Shown one piece after another: positions 17,160-25,864 of a DNA stretch of 42,422 nucleotides (positions are counted from its first letter, which is position 1; every line of letters begins with the position of its first letter). The notes under the pieces were generated by a model. The model did no database searches and was not told the origin of the DNA. It saw only the letters and a list, made by a program, of their open reading frames with translations. The position numbers were made by a program, and so were the translations under genes. Origin of the DNA: Thermoanaerobaculia bacterium (GTDB lineage: Bacteria; Acidobacteriota; Thermoanaerobaculia; Multivoradales; JAHZIX01); contig JALXFE010000471.1 in NCBI GenBank assembly GCA_027069135.1, positions 1 to 42,422 on the forward strand. The letters run 5' to 3'.

Positions 17160-17248
17160 TCCTCGACCTCCCATGCGCCGAATCCGTGTTCTCCCCCAAC
17201 GCGGAGTCGGGAAATCCGTAAAATGAAGGTAGGGGCCACTTTCGGTCC

Positions 17249-17965
17249 ATGCATCGAGGAATCGTGAAGTTACCGAGCCGACTCTTGATCGTCGCTTTCT
17301 CCTTCCTGGCCGTCCCACCGGTCGGGGCGGAGCTGGTCATTCTCTCGGATGGGGATTTCTTCAAGGTCACGGCCTACGAGCTCCAAGGGAATCGTATGCG
17401 CTTGGATCTGTTCTCCGGCGGCCGGGTGACGCTCCCCATGGACCGCATCGAGCGCATCATCGACGACGAGGTCCTGCCGGACCCGGAGCCCGTCGTGGTG
17501 CCGAAGGAAGTAGAAGAGCTGGTCTTAGCCTTTGAAGAATCCCAGCCCGTTCCTCAAACCCCGCACGGTCAGCTTATCTACAGCGCCGCCAAGCGACACG
17601 GCCTCAACCCTCGCATCGTGGCCGCTGTGGTGCGGGCGGAATCCGCCTTCGATCACCGGGCCATCTCGCCCAAAGGGGCCCGGGGGCTGATGCAATTGAT
17701 GCCCGCTACCGCTAATCGTTTCGGCGTACGTCGCTCGGAGCTCTTCGAGCCGGCTCGAAATCTCGAGGCCGGCACGCGCTACCTGAGTTGGCTCTTGAAG
17801 CGCTTCGGCAACGACCTACCCCGGGCTCTGGCCGGCTACAACGCCGGCGAAGGCGCCGTCGACCGCTACGACGGCGTCCCTCCCTACCGCGAAACCCGCG
17901 GCTACATCCGTCGCATCTACCGCTCCCTCAAGCTCGGCGAAAAGCACCTGGAAGGCATTCTCTAG
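17249..17965 (+). CDS. Secreted lytic transglycosylase (SLT domain)
   Basis: A 238-residue periplasmic enzyme that would cleave peptidoglycan glycan strands with formation of 1,6-anhydro ends. Residues 1-27 are a signal peptide (LLIVAFSFLAVPPVGA). Residues 28-75 resemble a small beta domain (VILSDGDFFKVTAYELQGNR). The SLT domain starts near 105, with the catalytic Glu at about 131 in VVRAESAFDHRAISPKGARG and the signatures LMQLMPATANRFGV and ALAGYNAGEGAVDRYDGVPP. It ends on ETRGYIRRIY as in Slt/MltC-type proteins. Single gene, convergent with the small gene at 17969. Confidence 0.92.
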   Translation: MHRGIVKLPSRLLIVAFSFLAVPPVGAELVILSDGDFFKVTAYELQGNRMRLDLFSGGRVTLPMDRIERIIDDEVLPDPEPVVVPKEVEELVLAFEESQPVPQTPHGQLIYSAAKRHGLNPRIVAAVVRAESAFDHRAISPKGARGLMQLMPATANRFGVRRSELFEPARNLEAGTRYLSWLLKRFGNDLPRALAGYNAGEGAVDRYDGVPPYRETRGYIRRIYRSLKLGEKHLEGIL

Positions 17966-17968
17966 GCG

Positions 17969-18151
17969 TTACGGTCGGTGGGCTGCCAGAGCGGCATCGG
18001 CTAAGGCGTCGAGCTTGCCGGAGCTGGCAGCGTGCTCGAACTGGCGATCCCAGGCTTCAGCATCGTAGGCGGCGAACCAGTGCCGGAATTCCGTCAGCTC
18101 TTCGGGGGAAAGAGTCTCGACTTCTTTTTCGACGGTTTCCACTCGGGTCAT
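17969..18151 (-). CDS. Small antitoxin-like protein (orphan)
   Basis: A 60-residue acidic protein, MTRVETVEKEVETLSPEELT followed by EFRHWFAAYDAEAWDRQFEH and ASSGKLDALADAALAAHRP. This pattern is common among small antitoxin-like proteins encoded beside RelE/ParE-type toxins (my recollection of the family). The start at 18151 has GGAGG eight bases upstream. No toxin follows: the next gene is convergent and ends four bases away, so the partner is lost or never existed. Confidence 0.7.
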   Translation of the reverse strand: MTRVETVEKEVETLSPEELTEFRHWFAAYDAEAWDRQFEHAASSGKLDALADAALAAHRP

Positions 18152-18200
18152 TTCCAGGTCCTCCGCATCAAGAGACATGGTAAGCAGGTATGCGCCGAGA

Positions 18201-18479
18201 TCAGCAGGATACCCCCCAGCCCGGATGGTCGAGGAGGAAGCCTTCATCCTCGTCATAATCGAGGGTGGCGCCGTCGAGTTCGCGAGCGGCTAGGGAGTCG
18301 AGGAGAAGGTGAACGGAGTCGACGGTGAGGGCCAGGTCGTCGCCGTTGGAGCGGCGGGTGGCGGCTAAGCGGAATCCCATAGCGCCGCAGCCTCCGGCGA
18401 AGGCGATGCGCAAACTCTCGTCCGGGCTCAGGTCTCGAATCGCGGCCTCCCGGGCGGCGGGAGTGAGGTGAATTTCCAT
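18201..18479 (-). CDS. HesB/IscA-like iron-sulfur family protein
   Basis: A 92-residue single-domain protein of the HesB/IscA fold. MEIHLTPAAREAAIRDL starts the first helix, LRIAFAGGCGAMGFRLAATR holds the first cysteine in a Gly-rich turn, and the C-terminus DHPGWGVSC carries a second. A-type Fe-S carriers normally have three Cys (one, then Cys-Gly-Cys); here only one terminal Cys is seen, so Fe-S delivery is possible but not certain. It lies 49 bases upstream of the orphan antitoxin-like gene on the same strand. Confidence 0.7.
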   Translation of the reverse strand: MEIHLTPAAREAAIRDLSPDESLRIAFAGGCGAMGFRLAATRRSNGDDLALTVDSVHLLLDSLAARELDGATLDYDEDEGFLLDHPGWGVSC

Positions 18480-18762
18480 GGACGGAGCATACCCAAAGAG
18501 TTCAGGCGGCTCCAGCTTGTGACATCTGCTAGGATGCGCTGCATTCAGCCGAGCTCCTATGGATCCCATGTTGGGTGAACGTATCGGGGCCGGCCCTTGT
18601 ATGAGGTCCCCCCGAGGACCCGCGACCATGGACGACCGCAGAAGCCTCGGCTTCCGTAACCGAACCCCTCGCTCCCAACCTCCGCAAGAACAAGGCGCGG
18701 TGGCTGGCGGCTGCGCGCTGCTGGTAAGGGTATTCAATCGCCAACCCACGTAGAGGGCAATG

Positions 18763-20628
18763 ATGACGAGCACCATCACGGAAGAGAACGCCGGCCCTCC
18801 GGCCTCTCTTGAGAAGCTCGACGACGCCGTGATTCGTTTCGCCGGAGACTCCGGCGACGGCATGCAGTTGACGGGCAATCAATTCACCAACACCTCGGCT
18901 CTGATGGGCAACGATCTGTCCACGTTGCCGGATTTTCCCGCGGAGATCCGTGCGCCGGCCGGAACTCTTGCCGGAGTTTCGGCGTTTCAAGTGCGGATTG
19001 CGGACCACGATATCCACAACCCCGGGGACTCGCCGGACGTCCTGGTAGCCATGAATCCGGCGGCGCTGAAGAAAAATATCGGTGAGCTCAAGCCCAACGG
19101 CGTGGTGATCGCCAACACCGACGAATTCAACGCCCGCAGCTTCAAAAAAGCCGGGCTCGAGAATGACCCGTTGGAAGACGGCAGCCTCGAGGGCTTTCGG
19201 GTCTTCAAGGCACCGCTGGCTACCATGACTCAGCGAGCTCTTGAAGACAGCGAGCTCGACCGCAAGAGCCAGGATCGATGCAAGAATTTCTTCGCCCTCG
19301 GTATGGTCTATTGGCTCTTCAGCCGGCCCCTGGAGAACACCGTCGAGTGGCTGAGAAGGAAGTTCGCCCGGCGGCCGGAGATCGCCGAGGCCAACATCAA
19401 GGTTCTCAAGGCGGGGTGGAATTTCTGCGACATTACCCAGATCTTCCAGGTGCGCTACGAGGTCGACAGCGCTCAGTTAGAGCCGGGAATCTACCGCAAC
19501 ATCCTGGGGAACCACGCCTTCGCCTTGGGCTTTGTCGCGGCGAGCCGCAGAAGTGGCTTGCCGCTCTTCCTCGGGGCCTATCCCATCACGCCAGCCAGCG
19601 ATCTTCTGCACGAGTTGGCGCGCCACAAGAGTTTCGGTGTCACGACCTTCCAGGCGGAGGACGAAATCGCCGCCGTCTGTGCCGCCATCGGCGCCTCCTT
19701 CGGCGGGGCTTTGGGAATCACGGCTTCGAGCGGACCGGGTATTTCTCTCAAGTCGGAGGCCATCAATCTGGCGGTCATGGTGGAGCTTCCTCTCGTGATC
19801 TGCAATGTTCAACGAGCGGGCCCGTCGACGGGAATGCCTACCAAGACGGAACAATCAGACCTCCTGCAGACCCTCTTCGGCCGCAACGGCGAATCCCCGT
19901 TGCCGGTGATTTCGGCCTCCTCACCCAAGGATTGTTTCGAGACGGCCATGGAAGCCTGTCGGATCGCTTTGAAGTACATGGTCCCGGTCATGGTGTTGTC
20001 CGATGGCTACATCGCCAGCGGATCTGAGCCCTGGCGTCTGCCGAAATTGGAGGACCTTCCCGACCTGCGACCGGAGATCCGTAGAGACCCGGTGGGCTTT
20101 GCCCCCTACCGACGGGACGAGACGACCCTGGCCCGGCCCTGGGCTCTGCCAGGAACCCCCGGTCTCGAGCACCGGATCGGCGGCCTGGAAAAAGACGACG
20201 GCTCCGGGAACGTCTCCTACGATGCGCAGAACCACGCTCAGATGACCCGCCTGAGGGAGGAGAAGGTCGCCCGGATCGCGGCGGACATTCCTCCCTTAGA
20301 GGTTGACGGAGAGCCCTCCGGAAAGCTCCTCGTCCTCGGCTGGGGAAGCACCCAGGGCGCCATCAAGGGTGCGGTCAACGCCGCTCGCGCCAAGGGCCTC
20401 AGCGTCAGTGCCGCCCATTTGCGCTACCTGAATCCGTTTCCGGCGAATCTTTCTGAGCTCTTGGAAAGCTTCGACCGCGTGCTCCTGCCGGAGATCAACA
20501 CGGGGCAGCTGGCCCTGGTGCTCCAGGGCCGCTATCTGCGACGGATCGATTCCTATCCCAAGGTCGAAGGGCGACCTTTTTCCCGGGACGAGATCCTCGC
20601 CCGCATCGAACAACTGCTGGAGGCCTGA
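18763..20628 (+). CDS. korA: 2-oxoacid:ferredoxin oxidoreductase, fused gamma-alpha subunit
   Basis: The large subunit of a two-subunit 2-oxoacid:ferredoxin oxidoreductase, most likely for 2-oxoglutarate to succinyl-CoA with reduced ferredoxin. Residues 1-200 form the gamma domain (VIRFAGDSGDGMQLTGNQFT, VLVAMNPAAL). The alpha part follows with GAYPITPASDLLHELA, TFQAEDEIAAVCAAIGASFG, ITASSGPGISLKSEAINLAV and VQRAGPSTGMPTKTEQSDLL. The C-terminal domain has LVLGWGSTQGAIKGAV. The length (621) fits KorA with fused gamma. A second ATG (18763) is chosen over 18760 because it is better spaced from AGAGGG. korB follows six bases later. Substrate is inferred from family resemblance; pyruvate or other 2-oxoacids are possible. 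Confidence 0.9.
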   Translation: MTSTITEENAGPPASLEKLDDAVIRFAGDSGDGMQLTGNQFTNTSALMGNDLSTLPDFPAEIRAPAGTLAGVSAFQVRIADHDIHNPGDSPDVLVAMNPAALKKNIGELKPNGVVIANTDEFNARSFKKAGLENDPLEDGSLEGFRVFKAPLATMTQRALEDSELDRKSQDRCKNFFALGMVYWLFSRPLENTVEWLRRKFARRPEIAEANIKVLKAGWNFCDITQIFQVRYEVDSAQLEPGIYRNILGNHAFALGFVAASRRSGLPLFLGAYPITPASDLLHELARHKSFGVTTFQAEDEIAAVCAAIGASFGGALGITASSGPGISLKSEAINLAVMVELPLVICNVQRAGPSTGMPTKTEQSDLLQTLFGRNGESPLPVISASSPKDCFETAMEACRIALKYMVPVMVLSDGYIASGSEPWRLPKLEDLPDLRPEIRRDPVGFAPYRRDETTLARPWALPGTPGLEHRIGGLEKDDGSGNVSYDAQNHAQMTRLREEKVARIAADIPPLEVDGEPSGKLLVLGWGSTQGAIKGAVNAARAKGLSVSAAHLRYLNPFPANLSELLESFDRVLLPEINTGQLALVLQGRYLRRIDSYPKVEGRPFSRDEILARIEQLLEA

Positions 20629-20634
20629 AGCATC

Positions 20635-21651
20635 ATGTCCACCGAAGTCGCAGCGCTCAAGAAGAAGGACTTCCAATCGGACCAGGAGGTGCGTTGGTGC
20701 CCCGGTTGTGGCGATTACGCCATTCTCTCGGCGGTTCAATCGGTCTTTCCGGAGTTGGGTATTCCGAAGGAGAAGTTCGTGGTGGTTTCCGGGATCGGCT
20801 GCTCCAGTCGTTTTCCTTACTACTTGGATACCTTCGGCTTCCACACCATTCACGGACGGGCACCGGGGGTCGCGACGGGGCTCAAGCTGGCTCGGCCGGA
20901 TCTCGAAGTCTGGATCGCCTCCGGCGACGGCGACGCCATGTCCATCGGCGGCAACCACTTCATTCATTTGCTGCGCCGCAACGTCGGGGTCAAAATCCTT
21001 CTCTTCAACAATCGGATCTATGGTCTTACCAAGGGACAGTACTCACCGACCAGCGAGGTGGGAAAGCGGACCAAATCGACTCCGGTCGGATCTCTGGACA
21101 ATCCGTTCAACCCCCTCTCTCTGGCTCTAGGGGCCGGTGCGACCTTCGTCGCCCGATCCGTCGATGTCTTCCAACCTCATCTGAAGAGCGTCCTGCGGCG
21201 GGCGGCGGCCCACCCGGGGACGGCGTTTGTGGAGATCTACCAGAACTGCAATATTTTCAACGACAAGGCGTTTTCGAACGTCACCGACAAGCAAGCTCGC
21301 ACGGAGCAGACCCTTCACCTCGAGCACGGAAAGCCCTTGGTCTTCGGTAAAGAGCGCCGGCGGGGGATTCGCCTCAAGGGGGTCGATTTGGAGGTCTTTG
21401 ACCTGGTCGACGATGCCGGGATCGAGGAGTGTTTGGTGTGGGACGAGAAGGTTGCAAGCCCGACTCTGGCCTTCGCTCTGAGCCGGCTCGTGCCTCCCGC
21501 CATGCCGACTCCCATCGGGATTTTTCGAGCCGTCGAAACGGAGACCTACGAGAGCCGTGTAGTCTCCCAGATCGAAGCGGAGATCGATACCAAGGGGGCC
21601 GGAACTCTCGAAGACTTGCTCTACGGCGGAGACACCTGGGTCGTCGACTAA
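20635..21651 (+). CDS. korB: 2-oxoacid:ferredoxin oxidoreductase, beta subunit
   Basis: The thiamine-diphosphate subunit paired with the gene just upstream. VRWCPGCGDYAIL (C22, C25) and SGIGCSSRFPYYLDTFGFHT supply Fe-S cysteines. IASGDGDAMSIGGNHFIHLL is the ThDP/Mg-binding GDGD motif, and ILLFNNRIYGLTKGQYSPTS follows. VEIYQNCNIFND carries another conserved Cys region. The 338-residue length and motifs fit KorB rather than pyruvate PorB, which is usually arranged differently. With KorA it forms a soluble cytoplasmic complex that serves the TCA cycle in either direction, depending on ferredoxin potential (general knowledge). Confidence 0.92.
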   Translation: MSTEVAALKKKDFQSDQEVRWCPGCGDYAILSAVQSVFPELGIPKEKFVVVSGIGCSSRFPYYLDTFGFHTIHGRAPGVATGLKLARPDLEVWIASGDGDAMSIGGNHFIHLLRRNVGVKILLFNNRIYGLTKGQYSPTSEVGKRTKSTPVGSLDNPFNPLSLALGAGATFVARSVDVFQPHLKSVLRRAAAHPGTAFVEIYQNCNIFNDKAFSNVTDKQARTEQTLHLEHGKPLVFGKERRRGIRLKGVDLEVFDLVDDAGIEECLVWDEKVASPTLAFALSRLVPPAMPTPIGIFRAVETETYESRVVSQIEAEIDTKGAGTLEDLLYGGDTWVVD

Positions 21652-21736
21652 AGGCCTCCTGAGGTTCCCGGTGGGGAGATCTCTTGATCTAAGGGGCCCC
21701 GGCGATGCCGATGTCGAAATTCCTACCCCAAAAGTC

Positions 21737-23968
21737 ATGAAAGATTCCAATATGCATTCGCCGAAGATCGATGCCTTACATATCGGGGATATCGAGCTAC
21801 CCCGGGAGGTTGCCGGGCTCTACGATTTGGCCTACAACCTGTGGTGGAGTTGGACCCCCCGGGCCCGAAGTCTCTTTGCTAGCATCGACAGCTCCTCCTG
21901 GGCGCTCTATCGCAACCCGGTGCAATTGCTCATCAACGTGGAACCGGAGCGGTGGGAAACCCTGGTAGAAGACGAGCAGTTCATGGATAGGTACGAGGCC
22001 GTGATCTCCGGCTTCGAGCGTTACCGCTCTTACGCGGAGGGCTGCTGGTTCGAGGAGCAGAGGGCCGCCGATGGGGTCCCGGAGGGGACCTCCGAGCTCT
22101 TCGCCTACTTTTCCATGGAATATGGCGTCCACCAGAGCCTGGCGATCTATTCCGGAGGGCTCGGGGTCTTGAGCGGCGACCACTGCAAGAGCGCCAGTGA
22201 TTTGGGATTGCCCTTCGTCGCCGTCGGATTGCTCTATCGCCGTGGGTACTTCCGTCAGGCCGTCGACTCCGACGGCCTGCAACAGCATAACTATCCGGAG
22301 TACGACTTCCGCCGTCTGCCCTTGCGCCCCGCAGCCAGCGCTACCGGTGGCGAGGTCCGGGTCAAGGTGCCCTTGGTAGACCGCGAGATCGAAGTCAAGA
22401 TTTGGGTGGCACAGATCGGCCGCGTGCCTCTCCTTCTCCTCGACACGGATATCCACCAGAACGATCCGGCGGATCGGCCGATCACCGACGTGCTCTACAC
22501 CCGCGGCCGGGAGATGCGCCTGATCCAGGAAATGGTTCTCGGGGTCGGTGGGGTCAAGGCGATTCGAGCTCTGGGTCTTGAACCGACGGTGTGGCATCTC
22601 AACGAGGGCCATTGTGCCTTCCTGCAGTTGGAACGCCTCCGGGAGACCGTGGCTGAGGGTGCCTCCTTCCACCAAGCTCTGGAGGTGGTTCGCCGGGATT
22701 CGGTCTTCACGACCCACACGCCGGTTCCCGCCGGCAACGAGCAATTCGACGCCGCACTGGCCTCGCGCTACCTGACGCCCTGGAGCGAGCCGCTGGGATG
22801 CTCGGTGGGAGATCTCCTGGCCCTGGGGAGCGCCGCCGTCGATCCCGCCGGCCAGAATCTCAATCTCACCGCCTTGGGCCTGCGCACCACGAGCCGAGCG
22901 AACGGCGTCAGCCAGCTGAACGGAAAGATCGTTGACGCCATGTGGCGCCACCTCTTCCCGCAGATTCCTCAAGGCCACCGGGCCATCACCGGGATCACCA
23001 ACGGCATCCACTCCGCAACCTGGGTCGGCATGGATATTCGTCGCCTCTTCGAGCGCCACGTGGGGCCGGATTGGCAACGTCGGTTGCTCGACCCGGCCGC
23101 TTGGGAAGCCATCTACCAGATTCCGGACGAGGAGCTCTGGGCGGCTCACCAGCGCCAGAAGGCTCGCCTCGGCCGTTTCCTGCGCGGCCGCATGCGGAGC
23201 CAGCGAGCCCGCCACGGTGCTGCGCCGGACGAGCTGCGAGCGGTCGGGAACCTTTTCGACACGGAGGTCCTGACCCTCGGGTTTGCTCGCCGGTTCGCAA
23301 CCTACAAGCGAGCCAATCTGATCTTCCGGGACCTCGATCGCTTCAGCCGCATCGTCTCTTCCGCGGACCGGCCCTTGCAGTTGCTTTTTGCCGGCAAGGC
23401 CCATCCGGCGGATCGGCCGGGACAGGAGCTCATCCAGCAGATCTTTCACCTCTCTCAGACGGATCCTCTCCGGGGCCGGGTCTTTTTCCTGGAGGATTAC
23501 GACATGCGGATCGGCTCCATGTTGGTACAGGGAGTGGACGTTTGGCTCAATACGCCGCGACGCCCCTTGGAGGCGAGCGGTACCAGCGGTCAGAAAGCCG
23601 CCACCAATGGCGCCTTGAATTTCAGTATTCTAGACGGCTGGTGGCCGGAAGCCTTCGATAGAGTCAACGGCTGGGCCATCGGCGAAGATCAGAGCTTGGC
23701 GCAAGAGGCTGCCCAGGACGAAGCGGATGTCGAATCCTTCTACTCCCGGCTGGAGCAGGAGGTCGTGCCACAATATTACGACCGGGCGGAAACCGGCGTA
23801 CCCACCGGCTGGATCGCCAAGATGAAGCGGGCCATCGCGACGGTGACCCCCGAATTCTCGAGTGACCGAATGGTGCGCGATTACGCGCTCGAGGCCTATT
23901 TCCCCGCGGCACGCCGCCATCGGGAAGCTGCAAGCAATGCACCGGTGGAGGTTGGGAACATCTCATGA
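21737..23968 (+). CDS. glgP: Alpha-glucan phosphorylase with N-terminal DUF3417
   Basis: A PLP-dependent phosphorylase of about 743 residues that releases glucose-1-phosphate from glycogen or maltodextrin. The N-terminal DUF3417 segment (VAGLYDLAYNLWWSWTPRAR) identifies the GlgP subfamily. AYFSMEYGVHQSLAIYSGGL and GVLSGDHCKSASDLGLP are the substrate-site signatures, TVWHLNEGHCAFLQLE the central one, and EASGTSGQKAATNGALNFS carries the PLP-binding Lys region near the end. The start is uncertain: ATG 21737 or 21752, with a GTG further up at 21671. The stop overlaps the next gene's ATG by four bases. Confidence 0.92.
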   Translation: MKDSNMHSPKIDALHIGDIELPREVAGLYDLAYNLWWSWTPRARSLFASIDSSSWALYRNPVQLLINVEPERWETLVEDEQFMDRYEAVISGFERYRSYAEGCWFEEQRAADGVPEGTSELFAYFSMEYGVHQSLAIYSGGLGVLSGDHCKSASDLGLPFVAVGLLYRRGYFRQAVDSDGLQQHNYPEYDFRRLPLRPAASATGGEVRVKVPLVDREIEVKIWVAQIGRVPLLLLDTDIHQNDPADRPITDVLYTRGREMRLIQEMVLGVGGVKAIRALGLEPTVWHLNEGHCAFLQLERLRETVAEGASFHQALEVVRRDSVFTTHTPVPAGNEQFDAALASRYLTPWSEPLGCSVGDLLALGSAAVDPAGQNLNLTALGLRTTSRANGVSQLNGKIVDAMWRHLFPQIPQGHRAITGITNGIHSATWVGMDIRRLFERHVGPDWQRRLLDPAAWEAIYQIPDEELWAAHQRQKARLGRFLRGRMRSQRARHGAAPDELRAVGNLFDTEVLTLGFARRFATYKRANLIFRDLDRFSRIVSSADRPLQLLFAGKAHPADRPGQELIQQIFHLSQTDPLRGRVFFLEDYDMRIGSMLVQGVDVWLNTPRRPLEASGTSGQKAATNGALNFSILDGWWPEAFDRVNGWAIGEDQSLAQEAAQDEADVESFYSRLEQEVVPQYYDRAETGVPTGWIAKMKRAIATVTPEFSSDRMVRDYALEAYFPAARRHREAASNAPVEVGNIS

Positions 23969-25458
23969 GCTCTGCAAATAGACAGCGTTTCTTCGAGCTC
24001 TGGGGGGAGATCGACGATCTCTCTTCGGCGACGGAGGTCCTCGAGTGGGATCAGGAAACCTACATGCCCCGAAAGGGCCTACCCGGTCGCGGCAAGGTCA
24101 TGGCGACGCTGGCGGGCCTGCGCCACGACAAGTTGTGTGCTCCCGAATTGCGGACCTTGGCGGAGGATCTGGCCGCGGATTCCGTCGAAGGCAGCGCGGG
24201 TCTTGCTCAAGGCCGGGAAGCGATCCGGCAAATCGACCGGGCGGTCAAGGTCCCGACCGCCTTGACCCGCGAGATCGCGGAGTTGGAGTCTCTGAGCCTC
24301 GCCGCTTGGTCCGAGGCTCGCAAGACCTCGAGTTTTCCCATCTACCAGCCTCTCCTCGAACGAATGGTCGAGCTCAAACGCCAGGAGGCGGCCTGTGTCG
24401 CCTCCGCCGGATCGGCCTACGACGGCCTCCTCGACGACTACGAGCCCGGCGCCAAGGAAGCGGAGCTCATTCCCCTTTTCGCCGATCTGCGGGCGGCTTT
24501 GGTGCCGATCCTACAGACGGCGCAATCCCGGGCTCCGGTGGATGAGTCGGCGGTTCAGGGGGCGTTTCCGGAAGCGGCCCAGCGGGCCCTGGGCCAGCGG
24601 GCGGCGGCCGCCTTCGGGTTCAGGTTCGATGCCGGTCGCCTGGACCTGTCGACCCACCCGTTCTGCACGGGTTTCAATCGCGGTGACGTGCGGATGACCT
24701 GGCGCTTCGAGGAGGGGGATTTCCGTCCGGCCCTCTACGGGATCCTCCACGAGACGGGCCACGGGCTCTACGAACAGGGTCTGCCGGAGGTCTGGGCACG
24801 AACCCCGCTGGGGGCTCCGGTGTCGTTGGGGATCCACGAATCCCAATCCCGGCTTTGGGAAAATCTCGTCGGTCGGAGCAAAGGTTTCTGGAAGTGGGCC
24901 CTGCCACTCCTCCACGAGCATCTTCCGGGGACCTCCAAGGTGACCGTCGACGGGATTTGGAAGGCCCTTCATACGGTCAAACCCAGTCTGATTCGGGTGG
25001 AAGCGGACGAGGCCACCTACAATTTGCACGTCGCGATTCGCTTCGATATCGAACGGCGGCTCTTCGCCGGCAACCTCGAGGTTTCACAGCTACCGGAGGC
25101 CTGGGACGACGCCTACGAGGAGCTCTTGGGGATTCGTGCGGAGCGGGTGGCCGAAGGTGTCCTGCAGGATATCCACTGGGCCTTGGGCTCTTTCGGATAT
25201 TTTCCGACCTACACCCTGGGGACCTTGGCTTCCTGCCAGCTTTTCGAGGCGGCCACCGAGCAGCTCGGCGATCTGGAAGGGCAATTCGGGCAGGGTGAGT
25301 TTGCGCCGTTGCTCCGATGGCTACGCCAGGAAGTTCACCAGCATGGCCGGTTCTACAGCGCCGGGGAGCTCATCGAGCGGACCACCGGCAAACCCCTCGG
25401 GGCCGAGGCGTTTCTGAAATACGTCCGCCGCAACGTCGAGGAGGCCTACCCGGTCTGA
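23965..25458 (+). CDS. Carboxypeptidase Taq family (M32) metallopeptidase
   Basis: A 497-residue thermostable-carboxypeptidase-type (M32) zinc enzyme that trims C-terminal residues from peptides. The zinc site HETGH is at 262-266 in YGILHETGHGLYEQGLPE, with the third ligand in LGIHESQSRLWENL (H291, E292). The N-terminus (LWGEIDDLSSATEVLEWDQE TYMP region) and the VEADEATYNLHVAIRFDIE segment are typical. It is cytoplasmic, with no signal peptide. The ATGA overlap with the glucan phosphorylase gene suggests co-transcription, though the functions are not obviously linked. Confidence 0.94.
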   Translation: MSSANRQRFFELWGEIDDLSSATEVLEWDQETYMPRKGLPGRGKVMATLAGLRHDKLCAPELRTLAEDLAADSVEGSAGLAQGREAIRQIDRAVKVPTALTREIAELESLSLAAWSEARKTSSFPIYQPLLERMVELKRQEAACVASAGSAYDGLLDDYEPGAKEAELIPLFADLRAALVPILQTAQSRAPVDESAVQGAFPEAAQRALGQRAAAAFGFRFDAGRLDLSTHPFCTGFNRGDVRMTWRFEEGDFRPALYGILHETGHGLYEQGLPEVWARTPLGAPVSLGIHESQSRLWENLVGRSKGFWKWALPLLHEHLPGTSKVTVDGIWKALHTVKPSLIRVEADEATYNLHVAIRFDIERRLFAGNLEVSQLPEAWDDAYEELLGIRAERVAEGVLQDIHWALGSFGYFPTYTLGTLASCQLFEAATEQLGDLEGQFGQGEFAPLLRWLRQEVHQHGRFYSAGELIERTTGKPLGAEAFLKYVRRNVEEAYPV

Positions 25459-25473
25459 TTCGTGGGTTCCGAC

Positions 25474-25707
25474 ATGAAGACGTTCTGGGAGCTAGCGACG
25501 AGCCATGGGGTGGTTCGGCGAGCGTGTAGCTATGCGCTGGTGGTGGGCGCGATCCTGATCTGCATCAACCACGGCGACGCCCTCCTGCGGGGGGAGCTGG
25601 ACTCCCGGCGCCTGTTTAAGATGGTCCTGACGGTCTTCGTCCCCTACGCGGTATCCACGTTGTCGAGCGTCGGTGCGCTCCGGGAAAGAGATTCTGACGA
25701 ACCGTAG
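25474..25707 (+). CDS. nrtS: NrtS-like small membrane protein
   Basis: A 77-residue membrane protein with two predicted helices: ALVVGAILICINHGDALL and FKMVLTVFVPYAVSTLSSV. The overall pattern (short N-terminal amphipathic stretch, ALVVGxxLxxINxGD, then KMxLTxxVPYxVSTxSxVxAL) matches NrtS, a small nitrate/nitrite transporter family first described in cyanobacteria. ATG 25474 is chosen over GTG 25462 because MKTFWELATSHGVVRRA fits the family start. It follows the M32 gene by 15 bases. No nitrate reductase or assimilation gene is in the window, so transport is inferred from family only. Confidence 0.72.
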   Translation: MKTFWELATSHGVVRRACSYALVVGAILICINHGDALLRGELDSRRLFKMVLTVFVPYAVSTLSSVGALRERDSDEP

Positions 25708-25864
25708 GGGTGGGCTTGAAACCCGCCCCGTGCATATTGCCAAGAATGCATAATTTCGACGAGAGCCCTTACGGCCATGGTCTAGCCTGCGATACTCTGT
25801 TCCAGAGTAGACATTCTGTTGACACTCGGCCCCAGAGGTGATGCAACCCACGAGGAATTTGATC

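Noticed and set aside
18480-18759. Possible small gene upstream of korA (about 18559-18753)
   Set aside because: No ribosome site, composition unlike a protein; more likely the korA leader.
21797-23449. A leftward 550-codon open frame opposite the glucan phosphorylase gene
   Set aside because: Antisense shadow of a gene with intact phosphorylase motifs; no recognisable domain of its own.
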